DNA from: Blastococcus sp.
Lineage (GTDB): Bacteria > Actinomycetota > Actinomycetes > Mycobacteriales > Geodermatophilaceae
Assembly (NCBI GenBank): GCA_025963345.1
Contig: JAOPUS010000294.1
Span: 1 to 11,808 of the forward strand
Reading direction: 5' to 3'
Length of the DNA stretch: 11,808 bases
Notes under the pieces: generated by a model
Database searches by the model: none
Seen by the model: the letters and a program-made list of their open reading frames with translations, nothing else
What the model was told of the DNA's origin: nothing
Shown here: one piece after another, positions 1-7,261 of the stretch
How the letters are laid out: every line of letters begins with the position of its first letter
Numbering within the stretch: position 1 is the first letter of the stretch
Translations under genes and position numbers: made by a program

Positions 1-135
1 GACCTGGCCGAGGACCTCCTCGGTGGCCGGGTTGATGTTGTCGAACTCGGCTCCGGAGGAGGAGCCGACGAGCTCCCCGTCGATGAGCATGCGGCTCTCC
101 GGCGTGTATTTCGCCAGGGGTGGGATCTCGGTCAT
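1..135 (-). CDS. Aldehyde dehydrogenase, N-terminal fragment (runs off left edge)
   Basis: These are the first 45 codons of a gene that continues beyond position 1. The product starts MTEIPPLAKYTPESR and contains LIDGELV, then INPATEEVLGQV. The pattern 'hIDGEhV...a...hxNPATxEVhGxV' is the usual N-terminus of the NAD(P)+-dependent aldehyde dehydrogenase superfamily, which oxidises aldehydes to carboxylic acids. The catalytic Cys/Glu and the NAD-binding region lie outside the window, so activity and subfamily cannot be judged. The ATG at 133-135 is preceded by AAGGA about 10 nt upstream. The gene lies 49 nt downstream of the P450 stop on the same strand, so the two are probably co-transcribed. 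This fits a P450-generated alcohol or aldehyde being oxidised further (inference). Confidence 0.8.
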   Translation of the reverse strand, partial: MTEIPPLAKYTPESRMLIDGELVGSSSGAEFDNINPATEEVLGQV

Positions 136-184
136 GAGTGGCTGTCCTTCTTCGTCGATGATGTCGGATCGGGGCTGAGGTTGG

Positions 185-1456
185 TCAGGAACGGCTCGCT
201 GGTGCGTCCCACACCAGCGGAAGGCTGTTGAGACCCCAGAGACCGCTCACGGCCTCGTCGAAATCGGCGTCGTCGGCCAGTCGGTACTCCGGGATCCGCT
301 TGTGCCATTCCTCGTACGCGATCGCCAGCTCGTGGCGGGCCAGGTGCGAGCCGAGGCACCGGTGCGGACCTGCCCCGAACGTGAGGTGCGGGATACGGGT
401 GCGGTCGAAGTCGACCGTCGTCGCATTCTCGAAGAGCGCCTCGTCCCGCCCGGCCGAGGACATGCCCATGACGACGTACTCACCCTTGCGCACGGGGCAC
501 CCGTTGATCTCGGCGTCCCGGGTGAGGACCCGCGGCGAGTTCACGATGGGATAGACCCGCAGGAGTTCCTCGACGGCATTGGGGATGAGTGAGGGGTCGG
601 CGACCAGCCGGGCACGGTCCTGGGGGTGGGTGGCCAGGTGCAGCATTCCGTAGCCCAGTTCGGCCGTCACGGTGTCCAGGCCGGCCTCGAACATGAGCAG
701 ATAGAAGGACAGCAGGTCGTCGTCGCTGATGGGCTCGCCGTCGAAGGTCCAGGTCATCGCCAGGGAGAACAGGTCCTTCTCATCGCTGGTCGTAGGGGCC
801 GACCGCCGTTGGACAAGCAGGTCGGCGAAGTACCGGGTGACGGCGTCCTGTGCCTCGAGCGGGCTCAGGCCTGCGTAGGTCCCGTCGGCACCCGGGTGGA
901 GGATGGCGGTCTCCCACAGCAGGAACTGGTCCAGCTCCGACTGGGGCAGACCCATCAGGCTCAGGAAGATCGAGGTCGGCAGTCGCAGCGCGAAATCGCG
1001 GACGGCGTCACAGCCGCCGCGCGGCAGCAGGTCGTCGATCAGCTCTCCCGCCCGTGTCCGGATGCGGTCGTCCCAGGCGGCGACTGCGCCCGGCGCGAAG
1101 ACCGGAGCGAGCAGCCTCCGCCACTTGGTGTGCTCGGGTGCGTCGAGGTTCACCGGCTTGAGGATGAACGGCGGCTCGCCTCCCAACTGCGGGAGGAAGT
1201 ACCGGCTGGAGAACAACAACGGGTCCTGGGCCACGGCCAGGATGTCCTCCTGGCGCGTCAGCAGGTGGTAGCCCCTCCCCTCGTCGATCCAGTGCACCGG
1301 TGCCTCGTCCCGGAGCTTGTCGAAGAGTTCGTACCCCGACAGGGGTGGCCGGGTTCCACCGGAATTCAGCGCGGTGTGCTGTACCGGGCACTGCCCCCGG
1401 TGCACGTGCGGCTCCATCGCACCGAATGCGGACTCGGCCGTCGCGGCGTCGGTCAT
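185..1456 (-). CDS. Cytochrome P450 monooxygenase
   Basis: This is a full-length soluble bacterial P450 of 423 residues, using heme and O2 to hydroxylate an organic substrate. All family signatures are present: I-helix oxygen-binding motif AGLDT (258-262), K-helix ExxR as ELLR (297-300), and heme loop FGAGPHRCLG (360-369) with axial thiolate Cys367. There is no membrane anchor, as expected for a bacterial class I enzyme. The start chosen is the ATG at 1454-1456, which has GGAG 8 nt upstream. An in-frame GTG at 1492 would add 12 residues but lacks a comparable ribosome site. The gene is divergent from the TetR gene and lies just upstream of an aldehyde dehydrogenase. No ferredoxin or ferredoxin reductase gene is in the window, so electrons must come from elsewhere. 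The CYP family and substrate cannot be assigned by eye. Confidence 0.95.
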   Translation of the reverse strand: MTDAATAESAFGAMEPHVHRGQCPVQHTALNSGGTRPPLSGYELFDKLRDEAPVHWIDEGRGYHLLTRQEDILAVAQDPLLFSSRYFLPQLGGEPPFILKPVNLDAPEHTKWRRLLAPVFAPGAVAAWDDRIRTRAGELIDDLLPRGGCDAVRDFALRLPTSIFLSLMGLPQSELDQFLLWETAILHPGADGTYAGLSPLEAQDAVTRYFADLLVQRRSAPTTSDEKDLFSLAMTWTFDGEPISDDDLLSFYLLMFEAGLDTVTAELGYGMLHLATHPQDRARLVADPSLIPNAVEELLRVYPIVNSPRVLTRDAEINGCPVRKGEYVVMGMSSAGRDEALFENATTVDFDRTRIPHLTFGAGPHRCLGSHLARHELAIAYEEWHKRIPEYRLADDADFDEAVSGLWGLNSLPLVWDAPASRS

Positions 1457-1458
1457 GG

Positions 1459-1548
1459 TCAGCGCTCCGATCGCGGCGGGCGCGTCTCGCACCCGCCGGC
1501 GGTGACCGGGAGCGTGTTCTCGAGGGTGTGGGTCGTGGACAGGTCCAA
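1459..1548 (-). CDS. Possible 29-codon leader ORF upstream of the P450
   Basis: A TTG codon at 1546-1548 is preceded by AAAGGAG with a 6-nt spacer, the best Shine-Dalgarno match I found in the window. The frame runs 29 codons (start MDLSTTHTLENTLPVT, end CETRPPRSER). It stops at TGA 1459-1461, two nt before the P450 ATG, and the P450 ribosome site (GGAG) lies inside the last codons. This geometry would suit translational coupling. The peptide has no recognisable domain, repeat or run of regulatory codons. It could equally be a chance ORF in GC-rich DNA. The frame stays open further upstream to a GTG at 1659. Confidence 0.25.
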   Translation of the reverse strand: MDLSTTHTLENTLPVTAGGCETRPPRSER

Positions 1549-1614
1549 CGGGAACTCCTTTGTTCTCGTGATCCGTGCGGTGCAGGTGGCCAAAGTGCCG
1601 ACGTGGGACGAGGG

Positions 1615-1631
1615 TGTCGGTGCAGACGACA
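1615..1631. promoter_or_regulatory. Short inverted repeat TGTCG-N7-CGACA
   Basis: The arms TGTCG (1615-1619) and CGACA (1627-1631) are perfect, with a 7-nt spacer, in the presumed P450 leader. The 17-bp span fits the size of many TetR-family operators. Arms of only 5 bp are, however, expected by chance in GC-rich DNA. Confidence 0.2.
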
Positions 1632-1677
1632 AGGCAGGCTCATCTCGCGTCTGAGACACCCAATGGCGAACGTATCG

Positions 1678-1691
1678 GTGACCTAGGGCAC
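1678..1691. promoter_or_regulatory. Imperfect 14-bp palindrome, candidate operator
   Basis: GTGACCTAGGGCAC is palindromic except for one base pair (A1681/G1688), around a perfect CCTAGG core. It lies almost midway between the P450 start (1456) and the tetR start (1920), where a shared operator for a divergent TetR-type pair is often found. The slightly wider span 1677-1692 (GGTGA-N6-GCACA) also matches the Crp-type pattern TGTGA-N6-TCACA at 8 of 10 positions. The binding protein is not determined. Confidence 0.3.
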
Positions 1692-1919
1692 AGACAAGGG
1701 GATCGGTGAGGAGTTCTCCGAACGGCTCCCGAGCCAGGGAATCCCACCCCGCACCGGTTCAATCACTGGTCACCGGCGCGGGCGCGGTCGGATCCGGGTA
1801 TCTCGTCGCGCGCCGGGGCCGATCGCCTCACCCCCAAGGGCGGGGTGAGCAGGCGCGGGCACAGTCGCACGGGCGGGGACCGTCATGATAGGTGCACCGA
1901 CGAACGCAACGGGGGGCTG

Positions 1920-2606
1920 ATGATCGACCCAGCAGAAACGGCGTCCGGCACCATCCGCGAGCGGCTGGACCGGGCCCTTGCCGAGCACCTGGGCGCGCTC
2001 CCCAGCCACGATCTCCGGGAGATCAGTGTGGAGGCGGTCGCGCAGGTCGCGGGCGTCTCGAGGGCAACTGCCTACCGGTATCTGGGCAGCCGGGACGAGG
2101 TCCTCTATCGAGCGGCCATCATGCTCGCTGAGGCGCACATGGAACGGTGCGCCGAGATCCTCTCCCGCACCCCGACGGTGGCTGCCCGGCTCGAGGAGGC
2201 GTTCGCGTACACGGTCCGGGAGACGACCGGGGACGTACTGCTCCAACTGCTGCTGCAGTCGCCTCGCGCCGAGGCCATCGACGCCGCCCTGCGGGCCATG
2301 ACGGGCGACCTGTTCTCCAGCGCGGTGCGCGCCGGCCAGGACGACGGCCAGGTCCGGACCGATGTCTCCGCCGAGGAGCTGATCGCCTGGCAGGTGGAAC
2401 AGCTGTACGTCGTCGTCCGGCTCTCGCTCGACGAGGAGCAGGCCCGCCTGTACGTCCGGCGGTTCATGGTCCCGGCACTGGGCCCGCCAGATGAAACCGG
2501 CACGGGCGTCAAGCCCCAGGCCCGCGCGGTACTCGACGATCTGCAGCGCCGGCTGCAGGACCTGAACCAGACCGTCAGCGCGGCGCGCACCTCGTTGGAG
2601 GACTGA
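1920..2606 (+). CDS. TetR/AcrR-family transcriptional regulator
   Basis: The product is a 228-residue one-component regulator. The N-terminal helix-turn-helix covers roughly residues 35-65 and has the family pattern ISVEAVAQVAGVSRATAYRY followed by LGSRDEVLYRA. The rest is an all-helical ligand-binding and dimerisation domain with no recognisable ligand signature. The last 28 residues (201-228) form an amphipathic, Leu- and Arg/Asp-rich helix that could extend the dimer interface. The ATG at 1920 was chosen because GGGGGG lies just upstream and the HTH then sits at a usual distance from the N-terminus. An in-frame GTG at 1845 would add 25 low-complexity residues. The gene is divergent from the P450-aldehyde dehydrogenase pair and convergent with the hydroxylase operon. 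Control of the divergent pair is the simplest guess; autorepression is also usual in the family. Confidence 0.9.
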   Translation: MIDPAETASGTIRERLDRALAEHLGALPSHDLREISVEAVAQVAGVSRATAYRYLGSRDEVLYRAAIMLAEAHMERCAEILSRTPTVAARLEEAFAYTVRETTGDVLLQLLLQSPRAEAIDAALRAMTGDLFSSAVRAGQDDGQVRTDVSAEELIAWQVEQLYVVVRLSLDEEQARLYVRRFMVPALGPPDETGTGVKPQARAVLDDLQRRLQDLNQTVSAARTSLED

Positions 2607-2629
2607 GCGGCGACCGGCGGGTTCGCCGC
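2607..2629. terminator. Hairpin after tetR, possible bidirectional terminator
   Basis: The hairpin starts at the base after the tetR stop codon. Arms GCGGCGA (2607-2613) and TCGCCGC (2623-2629) pair perfectly over 7 bp around a 9-nt loop. An alternative inner stem CGGCG/CGCCG (2615-2619, 2624-2628) has a 4-nt loop. There is no T-tract, which is common for actinobacterial terminators but leaves the call uncertain. It sits in the 99-nt gap between convergent tetR and the molybdopterin-subunit gene, so it could serve both. Confidence 0.4.
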
Positions 2630-2705
2630 AACAACTGGTCGCCGTGCACGTTCCGAAGGGCCGCGGCGTCGCCGGACCTGTCGGCCGGCCGGGGGGCGCC
2701 GAAAG

Positions 2706-5072
2706 TCAGATGGACTCCGCGGATGAGGCCGGTCCCTTGATGAGGTCGACGATCTGCTGAGGGCCCAACGGTTGGCTCACGACCCGGGCGCCGAAGGGTG
2801 TCAGGGCGTCCCGGACGGCGTTGATGAGCGCCGCCGGTGAATTGATCGCTCCTCCTTCGCCGATCGGCTTGAAACCGCCGGGCGTGGGGGAGGGGGTGAC
2901 GATGTGGCCGTACTCGATCGTGGGAACCTCCGCCGCCGTCGGCAGCAGATAGTCCAGGAACGTCGTGGTGAGCGGGTTCCCGTCGGCGTCGTAGACGAAG
3001 TTCTCGTAGAACACCCCGCCGATTCCCTGCACCACGCCGCCCGCGATCTGCCCTTCGACGACCATCGGGTTGATCATGTTCCCGCAGTCCTCGCTCACCA
3101 GATAGCGGAGGACCTTCACCGCACCGGTGACCGGGTCCACCTCGACGACCGCGGCATGCGTGGCGTTGGAGAACATGAACATGGGTGCCCGGATGCGGAA
3201 CGAGACGTCCAGGCCGGGCTCGATGCTCTCGGGCAGGATGGTGTAGCCGGCGTACGCCACGGCGGCCACGTCCGCCAGCGAGATGGTGGCCCCCGGATTG
3301 CCTCGTACCGCCACCACGCCGAGGTCCATGTCCAGGTCGTCCGAAGATGCCTCGAGCACCTCGGCGGCGATGGCGAGCACCTTGTTGCGGAGCAGGACTG
3401 ACGCCTCGCGGGCCGCGCCACCGTAGACCGCAGCGGTCCGGCTGCCCCCTGTTCCGGACCCGAACGGCGCGACGGCGGTGTCACCTTGCGTGAAGACGAC
3501 CTTGTCGATGTCGACGCCGAGGGTCTCGGCGATCACCTGCGACAAGGTCGTCTCGACACTCTGCCCATGACTGCCGGATCCCGTCGTGGCGACCACGGAG
3601 CCGTCGTAGTCGATGCGCAGGTCGACCTGTTCGGCGCCCATGATCCCGAAGCCGACGGATGGCTCGATGTAGGAACTCAGTCCGATGCCCAGCAGCCGGC
3701 CGTGCGTACGGGCCTCTGCCTGCTCGGCTCGGAAAGCGTCGTAGCCGACCATCTCGGCAGCCTGCTCGAGCGTCGCCTGCGGTGTCACGGTCTCGTAGAC
3801 CAGGCCGGTCGACGTGGTGAACGGCAATTGGTCGGGGGTGACGACGTTGCGCCGCCGGAACTCGAGCGGATCCATTCCGATGGCGAGAGCCGTGACGTCC
3901 ATCATCTGCTCGCGGGCGACCGACTCCATCATCCAGGGCCCGCGGTAGGCCACCCGGCCGCAGGTGTTGGTGAACACGGCCTCTGAACTGAAGAAGTACT
4001 CACCGAAGCCGTACGGACCGGGCAGGTACATCCCGACGCTCGACGCACTGCTGCCTACCGCGTATGCGGGAAATGCGCCGATGTCCTCGCGGTGATGCGC
4101 CCGGACGCCGAGGATCTTGCCGCTCTCGTCCGTGGCGACGGTCATGGTGAGGTCTTCGTTGCGCGCATGCCCACCGGCGATGAGGTTCTCGTTCCGGTCC
4201 TCGATCCAGCGCAGGGCCGCACCGAGACGGTAGGCGGCCATGATGACGGCCAGTTCCTCGGTCGCCGGGAACATCTTCTGGCCGAACCCGCCGCCGACGT
4301 CGTCGGCCACGACGTGCACCTGACTGTCGTTGATCCCGATCAGCCGGGCTGCGCAGCTGCGTACCTCGTGGGGGCTCTGGGTGGCCGACACGATCTCCAG
4401 TCGCTCCCGGTGGCGATCCCACCGGACGTTGATGCCCTGGCTCTCCATCGGCACGCAGAGATAGCGGTGCTGCGTGAAGGTCTCGGTCACCACGTGTGCG
4501 GCGGACGCGAGGACGGCCTCCAGGGCGGGGTTGTCCAACGGCATCCCGGGCCCCATCGGGCCGGGGAGGGCCTGCGCGACGTTGCTGCCCCACTCGGGAT
4601 GCACCAGGTTCGCGTCGTCGGCTGCCACACCCTCGAAGCCGGCCCGTTCGACCAGGACCGGGGTCTCCGCCTCGAAGTCGACGTCGATGAGCTCGACGCC
4701 GTCCTCGGCGACGTACCGGGACGTGGCCAGGACCATCGCGATGGCCTCGCCGACGAAGCGCACGTCGTGCTCGGCCAGGAGCCGCTTCGGTGGCATCGGC
4801 GCGTCCTTGCCGATCATGTTCTGCCACCACTCACGGGCGTGCTCGTTGAGATCGGCCGCGGTCAGCACCGAGTGGACGCCCGGGACGGCGAGGGCCGCAG
4901 ATACGTCCAGGTTCACGATCCGGCCGCGCGCGATCGGGCTGCGGAGGAACGCCACGTGCAGGGTGCCGGGCCACGCGACGTCCTCGACGAACCGGCCATG
5001 GCCGGTCACCAGGCGCGCGTCCTCGCGACGCTTGACGGACTGCCCGACGTATCGACCCGCCACCGCGGTCAT
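2706..5072 (-). CDS. Molybdenum hydroxylase, molybdopterin-binding large subunit (CoxL/XdhB-like)
   Basis: This 788-residue catalytic subunit belongs to the xanthine oxidase/CO dehydrogenase family, which hydroxylates a carbon centre using water. The N-terminal a/b-hammerhead domain begins VGQSVKRREDARLVTGHGRF (residues 9-28) and extends to about residue 140. Cofactor-binding motifs follow: GGGFGQK (260-266), GSGSHGQS (498-505) and the C-terminal GEGGAINSPAALINAV (738-753), where Glu739 aligns with the catalytic glutamate. The active-site loop reads AYRGPW (375-380). Form I CO dehydrogenase has AYxCSFR with a Cu-binding Cys there, so CO oxidation is unlikely; the real substrate is unknown. 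The ATG at 5070-5072 overlaps the stop of the 2Fe-2S subunit gene (ATGA), which fixes the start. The open frame continuing upstream to 5651 is only the shadow of that gene. It is the last gene of the operon. Confidence 0.93.
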   Translation of the reverse strand: MTAVAGRYVGQSVKRREDARLVTGHGRFVEDVAWPGTLHVAFLRSPIARGRIVNLDVSAALAVPGVHSVLTAADLNEHAREWWQNMIGKDAPMPPKRLLAEHDVRFVGEAIAMVLATSRYVAEDGVELIDVDFEAETPVLVERAGFEGVAADDANLVHPEWGSNVAQALPGPMGPGMPLDNPALEAVLASAAHVVTETFTQHRYLCVPMESQGINVRWDRHRERLEIVSATQSPHEVRSCAARLIGINDSQVHVVADDVGGGFGQKMFPATEELAVIMAAYRLGAALRWIEDRNENLIAGGHARNEDLTMTVATDESGKILGVRAHHREDIGAFPAYAVGSSASSVGMYLPGPYGFGEYFFSSEAVFTNTCGRVAYRGPWMMESVAREQMMDVTALAIGMDPLEFRRRNVVTPDQLPFTTSTGLVYETVTPQATLEQAAEMVGYDAFRAEQAEARTHGRLLGIGLSSYIEPSVGFGIMGAEQVDLRIDYDGSVVATTGSGSHGQSVETTLSQVIAETLGVDIDKVVFTQGDTAVAPFGSGTGGSRTAAVYGGAAREASVLLRNKVLAIAAEVLEASSDDLDMDLGVVAVRGNPGATISLADVAAVAYAGYTILPESIEPGLDVSFRIRAPMFMFSNATHAAVVEVDPVTGAVKVLRYLVSEDCGNMINPMVVEGQIAGGVVQGIGGVFYENFVYDADGNPLTTTFLDYLLPTAAEVPTIEYGHIVTPSPTPGGFKPIGEGGAINSPAALINAVRDALTPFGARVVSQPLGPQQIVDLIKGPASSAESI

Positions 5073-5602
5073 GCGCCCACCCGCGCGTCGCTCACGGCGT
5101 CGTCCGGAGCAGACATGTCCTGTGGCGTCGCCGCCCGTGTCTCCGCGGCCAGCCGGACCGCCTTGATGATCCCCTGGTACCCCGTGCAGCGGCACAGGTT
5201 GCCGGAGATGCCTTCCCGGATGTCCTCGTCGCTCGGATCGGGATGGGCGTCGAGGAAGGACTCGATGCTGACGATGAAGCCCGGGGTGCAGAACCCGCAC
5301 TGGAGCCCGTGGCACTCGCGGAACGCGGACTGGACCGCACTGAGTCCGCCGTCGGCGTCCGCGATGCCTTCGATGGTCGTGACCTGCGAGCCGTGCGCCT
5401 GGACGGCGAACATGAGGCAGGAACGGACCGCCGCGCCGTCGACGAGCACCGTGCAGGCGCCGCACACGCCGTGCTCGCAGCCCAGATGGGTCCCGGTCAG
5501 CCGGAGGTCGTCGCGCAGCATGTCCGCGAGGGTCTTGCGACCCTCCACGAGGACGTGCTGCGCTTCGCCGTTGACCGTGAGATGCAGGATGTGCTCGCTC
5601 AT
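5069..5602 (-). CDS. Molybdenum hydroxylase, [2Fe-2S] small subunit (CoxS-like)
   Basis: The product is a 177-residue electron-transfer subunit carrying two [2Fe-2S] clusters between the molybdenum site and FAD. The N-terminal plant-type ferredoxin domain has Cys42, Cys47, Cys50 and Cys62 (GCEHGVCGACTVLVDG pattern). The C-terminal helical domain has CGFC (Cys102, Cys105) and CRC (Cys137, Cys139). All eight ligands are present. The length is slightly above the usual 155-170 residues because of a charged tail after about residue 155. The ATG at 5600-5602 has GGAGG 5 nt upstream and overlaps the stop of the FAD-subunit gene by 4 nt. Its own stop overlaps the large-subunit start by 4 nt. The tight coupling supports assembly of one heterotrimer. 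The substrate cannot be read from this subunit. Confidence 0.95.
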   Translation of the reverse strand: MSEHILHLTVNGEAQHVLVEGRKTLADMLRDDLRLTGTHLGCEHGVCGACTVLVDGAAVRSCLMFAVQAHGSQVTTIEGIADADGGLSAVQSAFRECHGLQCGFCTPGFIVSIESFLDAHPDPSDEDIREGISGNLCRCTGYQGIIKAVRLAAETRAATPQDMSAPDDAVSDARVGA

Positions 5603-6462
5603 GTCGCCTCCTTGACCGCGGTGGACAGCGCACGGGAGGCCAACTGGGCACCGATCTGCCGCCTCAACGAGCTGCTGGCATGGATGTCGTCGGGCGGTTG
5701 GAGGTGGGCCACCGCCTGGTTGCCCACTTCCTGGAAGTCCAGGTCCATCGCCTTCTGTCCCACGAGCTCGATCTCCAGCTCACGGGCGCGCACCGGGGCG
5801 GACGCCATGCCGAAGAAGGCGATGGCCGCCTTGTCGACGACGCCGTCGGCGACCCGGATCCCGACCGCGACCCCGGCGGTCGCGAAGTCACCGGCCCGGC
5901 GGGCGAACTCCTGCACCGAGAAGCCGCTCCCGGGGCCCCACACGGGGAACGACACCGAGTGCAGGAGCTCCTCGTCCTCGGCGCAGCATGTCATCGGTCC
6001 GAGGAAGAACTCCTCCGGCGAGACCGAACGCGAGCCGTCGGGCCCCACCAGGTGCATCGTGGCGTCCAGCGCCATCGCGACCGCCGGGTACTCGGCGGCC
6101 GGGTCGGCATGGGCCAGGGAGCCGCCGAGCGTGCCGCGGTTGCGGATCTGGAAGTGACCGATGTACTGCGTCGCGTCGGTCAGCAGAGGCACGTTCTCGG
6201 CGATCGTGGGATCCGAGCCGACCCGCGACTCGCGCGTCATCGCACCGATCACCACGTCCGCGGCTTCGTGGCGGACGAAGTCGAGTTCCGGTATCCGGTT
6301 GAGGTCGATCAGGTGGTCGAACCGGGACATGCGCATCGCCATGACGGGGACCAGGCTCTGGCCCCCCGCCAGGACCTTGGCGTCGGCACCGTACGAGCCG
6401 AGTGCTTCGACAGCATCCGCTAGTGAGGTGGGCGCGAGATAGTCGAACGGTGCCGGCTTCAT
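5599..6462 (-). CDS. Molybdenum hydroxylase, FAD-binding medium subunit (CoxM-like)
   Basis: The product has 287 residues, the usual length for the flavoprotein subunit that passes electrons from the iron-sulfur clusters to the final acceptor. It opens MKPAPFDYLAPTSLADAVEAL, as in CoxM-type proteins. Both FAD pyrophosphate-binding motifs are visible: AGGQS (32-36) and TLGGS (111-115, within IRNRGTLGGSLAHADP). The C-terminal CO_deh_flav_C domain follows from about residue 175. The ATG at 6460-6462 is preceded by GGAG 8 nt upstream. The frame is open to 6606, but that extension overlaps livF and is low-complexity, so it was rejected. The gene is first of the hydroxylase block, 79 nt after livF on the same strand, and its stop overlaps the next start (ATGA). 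Confidence 0.94.
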   Translation of the reverse strand: MKPAPFDYLAPTSLADAVEALGSYGADAKVLAGGQSLVPVMAMRMSRFDHLIDLNRIPELDFVRHEAADVVIGAMTRESRVGSDPTIAENVPLLTDATQYIGHFQIRNRGTLGGSLAHADPAAEYPAVAMALDATMHLVGPDGSRSVSPEEFFLGPMTCCAEDEELLHSVSFPVWGPGSGFSVQEFARRAGDFATAGVAVGIRVADGVVDKAAIAFFGMASAPVRARELEIELVGQKAMDLDFQEVGNQAVAHLQPPDDIHASSSLRRQIGAQLASRALSTAVKEAT

Positions 6463-6488
6463 GAGCTCAACTCCAGGAGGGGCGATGA

Positions 6489-6504
6489 GTGGCTTCGAAG
6501 CCAC
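6489..6504. promoter_or_regulatory. Perfect 16-bp palindrome before the FAD-subunit gene
   Basis: GTGGCTTCGAAGCCAC is its own reverse complement. It lies in the 79-nt gap between livF and the FAD-subunit gene, 26 nt upstream of that gene's start codon. As DNA it could be an operator. As RNA it would form a 6-bp stem with a UCGA tetraloop just ahead of the ribosome site. It marks the only non-overlapping junction in the operon. No second copy was noticed in the window. Confidence 0.4.
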
Positions 6505-6541
6505 AGGGTGAAGATGCCGATGTCGTCGCCCGGAACCACGA

Positions 6542-7261
6542 TCACGCCGCGGCCGCCTCACCGAGGTAACCCCGCAACAACTCGTCGCCGGCCTGGTCCG
6601 TCGCACCGGACCAGGCCACCCGGCCCCGCTGCAGGATCAGGCAGTGGTCGGAGAAGGCGAGTGCCCGGCTGGCGAACTGCTCGATCATGAGCACCGACAC
6701 CCCGGCTGCTCGTGCCCTGGCGAGGCTCTCGAAGACGACGTCGACCAGCAGGGGTGCCAGACCCAGCGACATCTCGTCGGCGATGATGAGGCGGGGGGAG
6801 ACCATGAGCGCTCTGGCCAGGGACAGCATCTGCTGCTCGCCTCCCGACAGCGTGCCGGCCTGCTGCCGCCGCCGCTTGCCGAGGACCGGGAAGATCTCGA
6901 ACGCCCGGTCGAGGGCGCCCTCGCGGGCGCTCTTCTCGACGACGAGCGCCATGCGGAGGTTCTCCTGCACGGTCAGTCCTGGGAAGATGCCACGCCCCTC
7001 AGGCAGGTGCACCATCCCGGCGCGGCGGATCGCCGTCGGCGACAGCTTCGTGATGTCCCGGTCGTCCAACCGGACCTCCCCGCCGCTGCTCGCAACCAGG
7101 CCGGACACGGCGCGGGCGAGGGTGCTCTTCCCCGCTCCGTTCGGCCCGAGCACGGCCAGTGCGCTGTTCTGCGGCATCTCGAAGGAGATCCCGAACAATG
7201 CCTGCGCGGCGCCGTACCGGACGGTCAGGTCGCGCACGCTGAGCAGTGGGCTCGTGGTCAT
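6542..7261 (-). CDS. livF: LivF-type ABC transporter ATP-binding protein
   Basis: This 239-residue cytoplasmic ATPase is one of the two that drive a branched-chain amino acid (HAAT)-type importer. It has Walker A GPNGAGKST (39-47), ABC signature LSGGEQQ (138-144) and Walker B LIIADE (158-163). The stretch LPEGRGIFPGLTVQENL (from 86) and the LMIEQ ending in place of a VEHD H-loop are typical of LivF. The ATG at 7259-7261 overlaps the livG stop by 4 nt. The substrate of HAAT transporters in catabolic clusters is often an aromatic acid, amide or similar compound rather than Leu/Ile/Val, so the name refers to family only. Confidence 0.95.
   Translation of the reverse strand: MTTSPLLSVRDLTVRYGAAQALFGISFEMPQNSALAVLGPNGAGKSTLARAVSGLVASSGGEVRLDDRDITKLSPTAIRRAGMVHLPEGRGIFPGLTVQENLRMALVVEKSAREGALDRAFEIFPVLGKRRRQQAGTLSGGEQQMLSLARALMVSPRLIIADEMSLGLAPLLVDVVFESLARARAAGVSVLMIEQFASRALAFSDHCLILQRGRVAWSGATDQAGDELLRGYLGEAAAA

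Larger units (their letters stand above)
1457..1919. promoter_or_regulatory. Divergent intergenic region between P450 and tetR
   Basis: This 463-nt stretch separates two divergently transcribed genes and should hold both promoters. I found no convincing -35/-10 pair on either strand. It contains the possible leader ORF (1459-1548), a short inverted repeat (1615-1631) and a 14-bp imperfect palindrome (1678-1691). The part from about 1700 to 1910 shows nothing I can name. If tetR instead starts at the in-frame GTG at 1845, the region shrinks to 388 nt. Confidence 0.55.

Noticed and set aside
626..1654. Plus-strand open frame (342 codons) opposite the P450
   Set aside because: It is a shadow of the P450 reading frame; the P450 strand shows I-helix, ExxR and heme motifs.
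4092..5615. Long plus-strand open frame (507 codons) opposite the hydroxylase large- and small-subunit genes
   Set aside because: It is antisense to genes with complete cofactor motifs. The product is rich in Arg, Gly, Ala and His, has no recognisable domain, and is expected from third-position GC bias.
5073..5651. N-terminal extension of the large subunit to a start at 5651
   Set aside because: The added 193 residues are Arg/Pro/Gly-rich sequence read out of frame through the 2Fe-2S gene. The family N-terminus begins at the ATG at 5072, which overlaps the previous stop as ATGA.
6485..6511. Eight-codon plus-strand mini-ORF (MSGFEATG) after GGAGG, across the 16-bp palindrome
   Set aside because: It is antisense to the operon, too short to judge, and its ribosome site is just the complement of a C/T-rich patch.
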